DNA from: Glycomyces sp. NRRL B-16210
GTDB lineage: Bacteria; Actinomycetota; Actinomycetes; Mycobacteriales; Micromonosporaceae
Length of the DNA stretch: 64,000 nt
Direction of reading: 5' to 3'
NCBI RefSeq assembly: GCF_000719515.1
Contig: NZ_JOGR01000004.1
Location: 248,001-312,000, forward strand
Positions 24,501 through 34,200 of the stretch are shown here, piece after piece (the first letter of the stretch is position 1; each line of letters starts with the position of its first letter). The notes under the pieces were generated by a model. It saw only the letters and a list, made by a program, of their open reading frames with translations. It was not told the DNA's origin and searched no databases. The translations under genes were made by a program, and so were the position numbers.

Positions 24501-27500
24501 GTCACCAGGCCCTCGACGCCCCGGGTGTCCAGGGTCGCCAGGAAGTCCGAGGCGTGCGGGTGCCAGAACGGGTACCAGCGGTGCCCGACGGTGGTCGTCG
24601 GGGCGTGCACCACCGTGCCGCCCATCCATAGCGAGATCGTGTGGGTGACCGAGGTGCGCTTGAGCCAGTAGGCCCTCTGGCGGTCCTGGTAGATCAGCGG
24701 GGCGGCGGCGTCCTCGTTGTACTGGCGGGCGTGCGGGGCCATGACGAGTTCGGCAGGGGTCCGGGCCGATCCGACGAGCTTGCGCGTGTCCTCGAAGCCG
24801 ATCATGACCTCCACCGCCGAGCCGTGGGCGGCCAGGCGGCCGCTGGCGAAGCGCATGGTGGCGGGCTTGCGCAGCTTCGGGCCGCGCTCGGCGGGCAGGA
24901 GCGCCTTGATGCCGCGGCCCTGCTCGCCGAAGTTGGTCCGCACGTGCCAGTGCGAGTCGGCCCAGACCCGCGTCCCGTCCGAGCGGCGGGTGTAGGTGCC
25001 GTACATGGGCTTCATTTTCAGGTCGACGACCTCGCCGGTGAAGACGAAGGACGAGGAGTGCCACGGCCAGTGCAGGGGCGAGTACTGGCGCTTGGTCATC
25101 CGGACGTGGGCGTCGGCGAACTCGTCGTAGAAGCGCCCGTCGTTGAACTCCGGCGACGAGGAGAGGTAGAGGTCCATCCAGAGCTGGCCGCCGCGCTGGC
25201 GCGGCTTGAGCGTGTACGAGGAGCGGGGCCGCTGCCAGGGGTGGATGAGCCGCTCGCCGCTGGTGCGCCGCGCGGTCCACCCGTCGGGCGTGCGCTCGGA
25301 CCAGCACAGCTCGATCTCCAGGGTGCGGGCCGGGTCGGCGGTGGTGCCGGGCGAGTCGCTCGGCTTCGCGGGCGGCTGGCGCTTGGGCTGCTGGGTCTTC
25401 TCCTCGAACTGGAGCCAGAACAGGTGCAGGCGGCCGCGGTAGACCACGGGTTGGACCTGCTCGGAGGCGATGTCGACGTCGATGCGCTCCCAGCCGGTCC
25501 ATTCGCCGAAGTCGAGGTCGAGGGCGCGGTAGTAGACGTGGCTCGGCCGCGACGCCGAGCGGGCGACCACGTGGAGGCGGTTCGCCCCCGCCGCGCCGTA
25601 GCCGGCGGCGGTCCGCTCGTGGTAGATCCCGAGGGTCTGCATGTGCGCGACCTCGGTGAGCTTGCGCAGGTAGTCGCGGTAGGCCTTCTCGGCGTTGGCG
25701 TCCGTCAGCTCCCCTTGGGCGAGCTGCTCCTCCAGCTCCTCGAAGAAGGGGGTCTTGTCGTCGCGCAGCTCCGCCTCGATCCAGTTCTCGGGGTAGAGGA
25801 AGACCTTCCGGTTGGCCTCCCAGAGGCGATAGCCGCTCATCCACTCCCAGTGGCGCCACGAGTCGAGCGAGGCGGTGTCGGCCGACTGGTCGGCGGTGAT
25901 GCGCACCAGCGGCAGTTCGAGGTTGAGCAGGCACCGCTGGGCGAACAGCTGCACGGCGCTGATGGCCTGCTTGAGGCGCGAGGTCTGCTGGACGGCCGTC
26001 ATCTCGGTGTCGAGCAGGAACCAGCGCTGGAGGTCGGCGGCGTCCTTCCAGTGCTCGGGGTTCGCCCACTGCCGGCCCTCGGCGGTGATCGTCGCGGGCG
26101 TGGTGCGCAGGGAGTGCTCCACGAGGTAGGCGGTGAGGGCGTCGCGGCGCGCCTCGCGCAGCGGGTCCTGGAGGGCGGGCATGAGGTCGAGCCACGTCCC
26201 GGTGTCGTATTTGGACTTCATGGTCTGGCGCAGGTGCTCGGCGGTGAGCCGCTGGGCGCCGCCGGCGTCCGCGTCGCGGTCGACCCATGCGACCGCCTCG
26301 GCGGCCGGCACGCCCAGGCGGCGCAGGGCCTCGGCGGCGACGCGGGTGCGCGAGACGTTGTCGACGTCGGCGTAGTAGGCGCCGGCGCCGCCGTCGAGGG
26401 CGGCGAGGTCGGCCTCGTTCCAGCCGGTCAGGGCCGCTACGGCGGCGCGCACGTCCTCGACCGGGTCGCCCGCCGCGGCGGCGTCGAAGACCTCCGGCCA
26501 GCCGGTCTCCTCGGGCCGGGGGTACCGGTGCCGCAGGCCGAGCCAGGCGGCCAGGGCCCGCCAGCGCTCCAGCGGGACGGCCGGGTCGGCGGCCCGCACC
26601 GGGAGCGCCCCGGGGTGGAGCCAGCCGAAATCCTCGGCCCGTTCCATCAGCCACGGCAGGTCGCGGGCGTCGATCCTCATGCGCCGCACCAGGTGGGCGG
26701 CTTTGTGCAGCAGTCTCCAGGATTCGTAGAGGTCGCCGAAGCGCGCTTCGGTGAGCGGGTGGAGGTACTCGCCCGCTTCGTTCGCGGCCATGAGGTCGGG
26801 GTCGGCGAAGACCGTCCGCAGGGCCCGGTCGGGGCGCAGCAGGTCGAGGAGGGTGACCGCCTGCTCGTCGGGGAGGGAGAACGTGGCGGCCACGGTGGCG
26901 GCGATCTGGCCGTCCACCTCGTCGGCGGGGGTGGTCCGCAGGCTCTCGCGCAGGGCGCCGAGCTGCTCGGCGATGGCCTCGGCGCGCTGCCCGAGCGGGG
27001 AGCCGGGCCGGTCGTTGAGCAGCCAGTCGAGTTCGCCGACGGTGAGTCCGGCGGCCTTGACCTCGGCGTGGCGGTCGGCGAGTGCCGCGGTGGCGGCGGG
27101 TTCGGCGAACGGGTCGGGCAGGTCCGCGGCGAGGTCGGCGAGGGCGAGGAGTTCGGCGATGGGCAACCGGAGGGCGTTCGCGAGGGTGATGTGCCGCAGG
27201 GGCGCGGTGAGGTCGGCGACGGTGAGGTTCGGTCCGGTGCGCTCCAGCAGCAGCCCGAGGTCGGCCTCGCCGACCTGCCAGGCGGCGGCGAGCGCGGGCA
27301 GGTGCGCGGCCATGGGCTCGGTGCCCGGCAGCGGGAGCGCGAAGGCGGGGTCGAGGGGGTCGAGGAGGTTGGGGTTGCGGAACAGGTCGGCGTAGGGCGA
27401 GCGGGCGCCGCCGGGTCCCGGTTCGGTGCTCAAGGGCGCGTAGAGGACGAGGGCCTGGTCGGGGGTGAGGCGCAGCCGGGCGGTGAGTTCGGCGAAGGCG

Positions 27501-30500
27501 GCGAGGCGGCGCAGTGCCCGGGCGTCGAGGGTGCCCGCGGCGAGGCCGGGCGCGCGCAGGAGCCGGTCGAGCTGGGCGGGGGTCCAGTCGGTGTGGCGCC
27601 ACAGGCGGATGAAGCGGTGGAGGCGGTCGTAGTGGGCGGGGCCGAGGTCGGTGAGGGACTGCTCGTCGAGCCGGCAGGTGCCTTCGGGGCGGGCGAGGGT
27701 GATCGGGCCGTCGGCGTGGATCCAGGCGGTGTCGAGGAGGGCGAGCAGTTCGGTGTAGTCGACGCCGGCGTGGCGCATGAAGGGCAGGACGCCGACTTCG
27801 CGCTCGGTGGTGTCGAGGCCCCACGCCTCGTCCAGGGCCGCCTGCGTCGGAGCGGGTTCGGTGACGAGCTGGACATCTAGTGTGGACAGTCCGAAGTACT
27901 CCCCGGCGGCGGAGGTGTGGGCGGCGGGGGTGGCGGGGCCGAGGAGGCGCATGAGTTCGTGCCGGGGGACGCCGAGGTGGTCGAGGAGGACGCGGGCCTC
28001 TTCCTGCCAGGCGTTGAACGCCCCGCGGAGGGGGAAGTGCGCGGCCTTGACGGTCTCGTAGGCGCTCGCGTGGAGGTGCTCGGGGACGGCGCGCAGTTCG
28101 GCGGTGGTGCGGGTGGTCTGCGGCTGGGCGGCGGGGGCCGCGGCGGGGACGGCGCGTTCGAGGAGCTCGTTGACGAGGTCGATATAGGGCAGGGAGGTGT
28201 TGGTGTTGGGGCAGTTGAGGAGGAGGTCGTCGATGTCGGGGCGGCGGTCTTGGAGCACGCGCAGGACGCTGGGCGCGCCGGGTCCGGGGAGGGCGGGCCG
28301 GGTAGAGAGGAACCGCAGGAGGTCGGCGAGGTAGGCGGCGGGCCCGTAGACCGATTCGCAGTGGCTGCAATCGCAGTGGTCGAGGCCGCCGAAGAGGAGG
28401 GCGAGGTCGGGCACGTCGCCGAGGACGCCGGTGGCGTCGGCGAGGGTGACGGCCTGGCCCGAGAAGACCTGGAACTGGCCGGGGGCGAGGTCGGACCGGA
28501 AGGTGGCGAGCTGGGAGAGCACGTGGGCGTAGGAGAGCTGGGCGTTGGCGTGGACGGCGGCGATCTGCGCCTCGCCGACGCCTTCGTGGCCGCTGAGGCG
28601 GGCGGTGAGTTCGGCGCGGTCGAGGGCGGCGATCTGGGCGGCGCTGTGGAGCTTCTCGGACAGGAGCGCGGTGGCGGCCTTGTGGTCGGGGGCGAGGCGC
28701 ACGGCGCGCTGCTCGACGCGCAGTTCGCCGCGCAGGGCCTCGTCCAGTTCGAGGTCGTGGGCGTTGAGGTAGGCGTCGAGGCCGGTGGTCTTGAGTTCGA
28801 GGTCGGGGTGCTCGTCCAGGAAGGCCCTGGCCCGGTCGAGCAGGACGAGGCCGTGGCCGTCGGTGCGGGCGAGTTCGGCGACGAGCGCGGTGGTCGGGTA
28901 GTGGTCGGCGGCGGTGGCCTCCAGCCGCCGCGCGAAGGCCTCGGCCTGCTCGGCGGGGGTGTCGCCGGGGGCGTCCGCGGGGAAGCCGGCGGCGGCGACC
29001 ACCTCGTCCCACTCCGCGGAGGAGAGTCCGGCGAGGTGGCGGGGGCTCGCCAGGTCGGGAGTGTCGGCGTCGTCGAGCCGCTGCTTGAGGTGGGCGGCGG
29101 CGGGGGCGTGGCCGACGGCGATGGCGGCGGTCTCGATCGCGGCGGCGACGTCGGCGACGACGGCCGCGCCGCCGAGGTCCTCGGCCGATGCGGTGAGCTC
29201 GGTCCAGAAGGCCTCGTTCGCCTCGCCGTGCCGCAGCAGCATGGAGGCGACCGCGTCGTATCGGGACGCCCCGAGCGTCGAGGTGTCCAGGAGGAACCTG
29301 AGGGAGGCGTCGCCGCCGACCGGCGGGGCGTCGAGGACGGCGCCGACCGAGCGCTCGGCGAGGGCGGCCAGGACGGTCTCCTCCTCGCGGACGAGGGCGA
29401 TGGGGACGAGGTTGTCCTCGGCCGCGCGGGCGAAGGCCTCGGCCTGCCGTTCGGGGCCGAGCAGGAGGATGCCGGAGGCGGTGGCGGCGGTCAGCTCCTC
29501 GATGCGGGTCCACTCGTCGGTGGCGGTGAGCAGTTCCTCGGGCAGCGCGCCGGGCAGCCCCTGGGCGAGGCATCCGAAGTAGAGGGCCGCCCCGAGCGCG
29601 GGGTCGCCCACGTGCGCCGCGGCGCGGACGGCCAGGACCAGGCGCATGACCTCGTACTGGGTGAGCCCGGCCTCCAGGGCGGCGACGGTGATGTCGTTGC
29701 GGTCGCCGTCCTCCACGAGGTCGGTGACGGCGAGACCGCCGAGCACGCCGTCGAGGGCGGCCCGCTGGCGCTCGTAGAGGGAGGGGCCGCGGTAGGGGCG
29801 GTCGCCGGCGGTCTGGTTGGTCCACTGGATCGGGGTGGGGTTGAACAGGACGCGCGAGCCCAGGGGGGCCTGGTCGGGTCCGGTGAAGGTGACGATGAGG
29901 TGGAGGGGCTTGGCGACCTGCCCGGTGTCCGGGTCGCGCGGCGGGTCGTAGGCGAGGTCGTAGAAGCCCGAGGCGCTCGTGGCGCGCGCGGCGATGAGGT
30001 CGCCCTCGCCTTCGAGGGAGCGGAAGGACAGGCGCACCCGGGCGCCCTCGATCGGGCGCCACAGCTCGTCGCGGACGGACCCGCGCAGGCGGTAGTGCGG
30101 GTGCGCCCGCTCGCCGGCGGGGAGCGCGGCGGCGATGGTCCCGTTGAGGGCCTTGAGGGTCGGGCCGTCCAGCTGCCCGGTGCCGGGCAGGCCCTTGTCG
30201 GACTGGAAGGCGAGCACGGCCTTGCGGGTGGCCTTGCCGTAGCGGGCCTCGCCGTGCTCGGTCATCGGGATCGGGTGGCCGAAGTGGGCGAGGGCCTTCT
30301 GGGCGGCGGCGACGTGGCCGCCGCGCATGTTCAGCTTCGCCTGGCGTTTGAGCGGTGCCAGGCCCTGAGCGGACTTGACCTTGAGGGTCTTGACGGGGGC
30401 GGGCCGGGAGGCGGCGACGGCTTCGAGCTTGTCCATGGTGGCGAGGTCGAACCGGCCCGTGGCCGGGAGCCGGTACTTCGCCTGGAAGGCGCGCAGGGCC

Positions 30501-31201
30501 GCCTGGGTGCCGGGGCCGGCCTGGCGCGAGCGCACCTCGTCGGGTCCGATGGGGACGTCGAGCTTGGCGACCTTCATGGCGCGCAGGAGGGTCTTCTGGG
30601 CCTTGCCGAACTGGGTGCGCGAGGACAGGCGCGCCTGGAGCTCTTCGGCCCGCAGCCGCTCCACCAGGTGCTCGTCGACCCACCAGGAGACACCGGGGGC
30701 CTTGGTGCGCTGTCGGAACTGCTGGAGCGCGGCGGCGGTGCTCGCGCCGACCTTGCGTCCGTCGAGCTCGTCGGCGTCGATGCGGTGGCCGAGCGCGGTG
30801 AGCAGGCCCTGGAGCTTCGCGGCCCGGTGGGGCGCGTCGGTGAAGTAGCGGTGTTCGAGTTCGCGTTTGATCTGCCCGGCGGTCTCGGGGGTGACCACGC
30901 CGGTCCGGGTGAGCCCGGCCGAGGCCTGGAGGCGGCGCACGGCCTCCCGGGTGGAGGGTCCCAGGCGCGACTCGGCGACCTCGGCGGGGTCGATCGGGTG
31001 CCGCAGCTTCGCGAGGGAGGCCTGGAGCGCGGCCACGGACTTGCCGGTCGGGGCCGCGAAGGCGCCGTCGGCGGGGCCGCGGGGCAACTGGATCGCCATG
31101 GTCCGGTCCGGGTCGGTCCCGGGCGGCGCCGCGGCCGTCTCCACCGGCAGCGCGAGCTTGCGAATCGCCTCGGGGCCGAACGGCCGCTTGGACTGGTTCA
31201 T
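21572..31201 (-). CDS. Tc (ABC) toxin subunit A with peptidoglycan-binding-like N-terminus
   Basis: At 3,209 residues this is the large pore and translocation subunit. Four modules with the peptidoglycan-binding-like pattern (KSVAALQASLAKL, KLQGLLTALGHRID, AQKTLLRAMKVAKLDV, AQKALAHFGHPIPM, each followed by a G.ST.AA...FQ-type stretch) occupy about residues 25-350. A transthyretin-like beta module (about 360-425) comes next. The alpha-helical TcA shell carries CDCSHCESVYGPAAYLADLL (about 935-955), and a neuraminidase-like region lies around 1,900. The C-terminal pore/TcB-binding block contains YWDSLRKGLLAPERL (about 2,854), FDLDYPGHYRRRVKSV (about 2,915) and PCVTGPYTSVNCTL, canonical Tc signatures. 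ATG at 31201 has AAGGG upstream; TTG at 31222 is an alternative. It follows the TcB-TcC gene by 34 bp. No Sec signal is seen. Confidence 0.93.
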   Translation of the reverse strand: MNQSKRPFGPEAIRKLALPVETAAAPPGTDPDRTMAIQLPRGPADGAFAAPTGKSVAALQASLAKLRHPIDPAEVAESRLGPSTREAVRRLQASAGLTRTGVVTPETAGQIKRELEHRYFTDAPHRAAKLQGLLTALGHRIDADELDGRKVGASTAAALQQFRQRTKAPGVSWWVDEHLVERLRAEELQARLSSRTQFGKAQKTLLRAMKVAKLDVPIGPDEVRSRQAGPGTQAALRAFQAKYRLPATGRFDLATMDKLEAVAASRPAPVKTLKVKSAQGLAPLKRQAKLNMRGGHVAAAQKALAHFGHPIPMTEHGEARYGKATRKAVLAFQSDKGLPGTGQLDGPTLKALNGTIAAALPAGERAHPHYRLRGSVRDELWRPIEGARVRLSFRSLEGEGDLIAARATSASGFYDLAYDPPRDPDTGQVAKPLHLIVTFTGPDQAPLGSRVLFNPTPIQWTNQTAGDRPYRGPSLYERQRAALDGVLGGLAVTDLVEDGDRNDITVAALEAGLTQYEVMRLVLAVRAAAHVGDPALGAALYFGCLAQGLPGALPEELLTATDEWTRIEELTAATASGILLLGPERQAEAFARAAEDNLVPIALVREEETVLAALAERSVGAVLDAPPVGGDASLRFLLDTSTLGASRYDAVASMLLRHGEANEAFWTELTASAEDLGGAAVVADVAAAIETAAIAVGHAPAAAHLKQRLDDADTPDLASPRHLAGLSSAEWDEVVAAAGFPADAPGDTPAEQAEAFARRLEATAADHYPTTALVAELARTDGHGLVLLDRARAFLDEHPDLELKTTGLDAYLNAHDLELDEALRGELRVEQRAVRLAPDHKAATALLSEKLHSAAQIAALDRAELTARLSGHEGVGEAQIAAVHANAQLSYAHVLSQLATFRSDLAPGQFQVFSGQAVTLADATGVLGDVPDLALLFGGLDHCDCSHCESVYGPAAYLADLLRFLSTRPALPGPGAPSVLRVLQDRRPDIDDLLLNCPNTNTSLPYIDLVNELLERAVPAAAPAAQPQTTRTTAELRAVPEHLHASAYETVKAAHFPLRGAFNAWQEEARVLLDHLGVPRHELMRLLGPATPAAHTSAAGEYFGLSTLDVQLVTEPAPTQAALDEAWGLDTTEREVGVLPFMRHAGVDYTELLALLDTAWIHADGPITLARPEGTCRLDEQSLTDLGPAHYDRLHRFIRLWRHTDWTPAQLDRLLRAPGLAAGTLDARALRRLAAFAELTARLRLTPDQALVLYAPLSTEPGPGGARSPYADLFRNPNLLDPLDPAFALPLPGTEPMAAHLPALAAAWQVGEADLGLLLERTGPNLTVADLTAPLRHITLANALRLPIAELLALADLAADLPDPFAEPAATAALADRHAEVKAAGLTVGELDWLLNDRPGSPLGQRAEAIAEQLGALRESLRTTPADEVDGQIAATVAATFSLPDEQAVTLLDLLRPDRALRTVFADPDLMAANEAGEYLHPLTEARFGDLYESWRLLHKAAHLVRRMRIDARDLPWLMERAEDFGWLHPGALPVRAADPAVPLERWRALAAWLGLRHRYPRPEETGWPEVFDAAAAGDPVEDVRAAVAALTGWNEADLAALDGGAGAYYADVDNVSRTRVAAEALRRLGVPAAEAVAWVDRDADAGGAQRLTAEHLRQTMKSKYDTGTWLDLMPALQDPLREARRDALTAYLVEHSLRTTPATITAEGRQWANPEHWKDAADLQRWFLLDTEMTAVQQTSRLKQAISAVQLFAQRCLLNLELPLVRITADQSADTASLDSWRHWEWMSGYRLWEANRKVFLYPENWIEAELRDDKTPFFEELEEQLAQGELTDANAEKAYRDYLRKLTEVAHMQTLGIYHERTAAGYGAAGANRLHVVARSASRPSHVYYRALDLDFGEWTGWERIDVDIASEQVQPVVYRGRLHLFWLQFEEKTQQPKRQPPAKPSDSPGTTADPARTLEIELCWSERTPDGWTARRTSGERLIHPWQRPRSSYTLKPRQRGGQLWMDLYLSSSPEFNDGRFYDEFADAHVRMTKRQYSPLHWPWHSSSFVFTGEVVDLKMKPMYGTYTRRSDGTRVWADSHWHVRTNFGEQGRGIKALLPAERGPKLRKPATMRFASGRLAAHGSAVEVMIGFEDTRKLVGSARTPAELVMAPHARQYNEDAAAPLIYQDRQRAYWLKRTSVTHTISLWMGGTVVHAPTTTVGHRWYPFWHPHASDFLATLDTRGVEGLVTRRQQSIAPSAETAFAYGPQPGNAIDPTAQGGVDFTRGGAYAAYNWELFFHAPMLIAAKLTAEHRFEEAMRWYHRIFDPTSTDGPEAPQRYWVTRPFFEHSGEDYRRQRIESILGDIGDHLDELRAWKHHPFSPHTVARHRPVAYQKAIVMKYLDNLIGWADQLFRRDTLESINQAVLLYTLAAEILGRRPEKVPPAERADKSYAQLTAESDLDPFGNQDVAAIVEGFGPPLDFAPGPGEAGEPLPQLQVKYFGIPTNDKLTGYWDTVADRLFKVRHGMNIEGVVRQLPLFEPPLDPGMLVKAAAAGADLSSVLGLFTAVDTRYRFPVLAARAAELCAELRVLGEKLLRVLETRDAEELSLLRSSQEVVLNQAILAVRELQESEATASRAALEAGQEAMNTRIAYHGNVPRMNGWEIAGLMMDTAGLSGNAVSAVMTGMAGAANLIPDFSIGIAGFGGSPTVSMSIGGSNAAGYLSNTGAMLNGFAGMLHIGASMAEAQGRYSRQFEDHQFNRDLATDELAQLGAQIVAAQIREQIAAGEVASHLQAVADAEAVEEFLRTKYTNRQLYDWMLARVSTVYFQAYQIAFDTAMLAQQSYQFELAEPDASFIQFGYWDSLRKGLLAPERLTNDLRRMESSYMEKNRRNLEITKHVSLAQVDPLALLALKLTGQARIRLPEWLFDLDYPGHYRRRVKSVALSIPCVTGPYTSVNCTLSVTDNGVRLTDAVAGGYGDPLAGGDARFWKSPVPTQAIATSHAANDRGLFELRFEDDRFLPFEGAGAVSEWTISLPKARNQFDLGSITDVVLHLDYTARAGGPALADLAVANLDAVLPTSGAALFTLEEQFGTDWHRMLFPGEGEDQELAFTLAPEHLPYWARVRAATEPVKVSAADLVLDTVHTDAFTASWQLPGQTDAAEVPAANDPAFGGAPHSGVAPAPKPAMLGRWRLRLKRAGAGDYRSLLPEDVRRAYLMVQFDIG

Positions 31202-31235
31202 GGTCTTGCCCTTCTGTGTCAAAGCGATGCGCCGG

Positions 31236-34200
31236 TCACCAGTTCGCGAGGATGCCGCCGATGCCGCCGGCGATCCCCCCGATGATCGCGCCCACGGCGT
31301 AGCCGGCGAGGTTGCCGACGCCGGGCAGGACCGTCCCGCAGATCGCGCCGATGAGCGCGCCGGTCGCGGCCCCGGCGACGAACCCCGCCACGATCGCGTC
31401 CTCCCGGCTGCCCCCCGCGGCGCGGACCGCGCCGCCGACGCCGCCGCCGACGACCGCGCCCGAGACGAGCCCCACCGCGGCGACCGGCGTGTAGGCCCCG
31501 GCGAGGAACAGGCCGCGGCTGACCGCGGCGTAGCCGTACATGCCGGCGTACATGGACCCGCCGATGAACGCGGTCTCGGCCTCGGCCACGCCGGGGAGCA
31601 GGCCGCGCGCGACCCCGACGCCGAGGTTGCCCCCCGCGGTCGCCAGCGTCGGGCCGAAGATGTAGGGCGGGATGGGGCCGCGCGAGCCGGTCATGCTCTG
31701 CATGGTCCGGCGCCCGGCCTCCACCGCGCGGACCCGCTCGGTGGCCAGGCCGCTCCACCAGCTCCGCGCCACGTTCCGCAGATGCGAGGGGTACAGGCCG
31801 CGGTCGGCGTACGTGTGCGGGTTCCCGTAGCGGTTGCCGTCGGGCGCGAGCCTCGGGTAGCCGGGCCCGGCGAGCGCGTTGCGCGACTGGAGCGGCCCCA
31901 TGTACCTGGGGTCGTTGGTGATCCGAGGGTCGAGGTTGGTGCGGCGGCCCTCCCGCCACTTGAGGTAGTGCTGGGCCTGGTCGCCGATGCCGTAGCCGCC
32001 GCCCGCTCGCGCGCGGGCCCGCCCGGCCCGCTCGGCGGCCCGGAAGTCGGTGCCCGGCCGGGCCTGCGGCAGGTCGACGGGTGCGACCCCGCGGGTCGGC
32101 GCGAGCGGCCCGGTGACGGGGCCGGGGCGCGGCACCAGGGCGGGGCCGCCGCCGGAACCGCCGCCGTCCGAGTCGCCCGCTTCGTCGTCTCCCCCGCCGT
32201 CGCCGTCGCCGTCGCTGTCGCCGCCGTCGCCCTCGTCGGCGCCTCCCGACCCGGACCCCGCGGCGCCGGACTCGGCCGCGCCGTCGCCCGCGCCCGGCGC
32301 GTCGCCGCCGCCGTCGGCTCCGGCGCCCGCGTCCCCGCCTTCGGCGGCGCTCCCTGGGGCGACCTGCCGCAGCACCACCCAGATGCCGTCGCGGAAGAAG
32401 CTCTGGTAGTTCTCGGGGGTGACGGCCGGGTCCCACTCCCAGCCGGGAATGCCCGCGGCGAGCTCGCGGAGCTGCGCGAACGTCATCTCGCCGGTCGCCG
32501 GCACGTCCCTGACCCTGATGACCCTGGTCTCGGGCGAAGCCGGGCCGTCCTGGGTGCCGTTCGGGTCGATCCTCCCCGAAGGGTCGTTGCCGCAGTAGGC
32601 GTACAGGTTCGGACCCGCCGCCGCGCCCGCCGGGTCGGCGCTGGCCCACCGGCCGAGCCAGGGGGCGTAGTACCGCGCCCCGTAGTGGTAGAGGCCGGTC
32701 TCCTCGTCCCTCTCCTTGCCGTGGAACCGGTAGCGCTTCAAGCTCAGGTTCGCGCCCGGACGCGAGGAGCGGTAGGCGGTCGAGCCGTACGGGTGGTACT
32801 CCTCGTAGGAGATGACCGATCCGTCCTCATCGGTCTCCAAGGTGGCCGATCCGATGTGGTTGCCGTACTGGTAGCGCACGACCGGCTCGCCCACCGTCGC
32901 GCCGTCGGTCCCGGCGGTGTCGAGCACGAGCGTGTCGACCTGGGCGAAGCGCCCGGCGTCGTCGCCGAGGTGCACGGTGCGCCGCTCCAGGCGCAGGGTG
33001 CCGTTCATCCACTCCCGGTAGACCTCGACCGATCCGAGGTAGCGCCGCTCGGTGCGCAGGCCCCCTTGGCGCTGGATCACCTTGCGCGAGCGGTTGCCGG
33101 AGGCGGTGTAGCCGTACCAGGCGGTGCCGCCGCCGCCGAGGTCGGCCTCGCGCAATTGGTCGGCGTGGTTCCACGCGAGCGAGGCCAGATGCGGCGCGCT
33201 GGTGAGGTTGCCGTAGTGGTCGTAGGCGTACTGGTGGCTGTAGGGGCCCTCGGGGTCGTCGCCGGGGAGGCTGGTGGCGGTGAGGCGGTTGCGCGGGTCG
33301 GACGGGTCGGCCTCGTGCGCGTAGCGGTAGCGGCGGGTCCAGCCGCCGCCGTTCGCGATGTGGCGCATCAGCGTGAGGTTGCCAAGGTCGTCGTACTCGT
33401 ACCGCTGGCGGTAGCGGCGGACGGCGGCGGTGTCGTCGGGGTGGGGCAGGCTCGCGCCCACCGCGTCGCCGGGCCCGGTCTGCTGCCCGGCGGGGATGCC
33501 GGCGTGCTCGCGCCCCTCGGCGTGGACGAGCTGGCCGAGGGCGTCGTGGTGGAACCGCATCCGGGCGGGCACGAACGCGCCGGCGAAGAACAGCGACTGC
33601 TGCGCGGCGTCGTCGGCCTCGACCAGGCGGCCCTGGGCCTCGTAGACGTAGCGGAGGTCCTGCACGGCCTCGGCCGCTCCGGCGGCGGTCCTGATCCGCT
33701 CCACCCTGCGGCTCAACGGGTCGTAGGTGCAGGCGGTGGTGAGACCGTTGCCGTAGCTGGCGAGGGCGCGCCGGCCGAGCGCGTCGTACTCCTGCCCGGA
33801 CATGAAGGTCCGCATTGGCCCCGAGCCGCCGATCCGCGCCCGCAGTTCGGCGAGCCGGTTGCCCTCGTCGTAGGCCGGGTCGAGCTCGGTGCCGTCGGGG
33901 AGGACGGCGGCGGTCAGGCGGCCGAGCGCGTCGAACGCGGCGGTGGACTCGGCCTGGTCGGCGAGCGGTTCCAGGAGCGCGTCGGCGGCGGCCAGCACCA
34001 GGGCCGGGTCCTCGATCCCGGCCGTCGCCGACCAGTCCGGGTCGGTCTCGGGGTCGGTGGTGAGGCGGCGCAGCACGCGCAGCGGGTTGCCCTGGTGGTC
34101 GAAGCGGTCGAAGACGGCGGCGCCGGAGGCGTCGAGGAGCAGGAGGGTCTGGCCGAGCAGGTTCCGTTCGGCCGCTTCGGGATGTGCGTCGCCGTACACG

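Noticed and set aside
21564..30683. Open frame of 3,039 codons on the minus strand in another phase of the TcA gene
   Set aside because: Arg/Pro-rich out-of-frame translation of the same strand. TcA motifs are in the frame ending at 21572.
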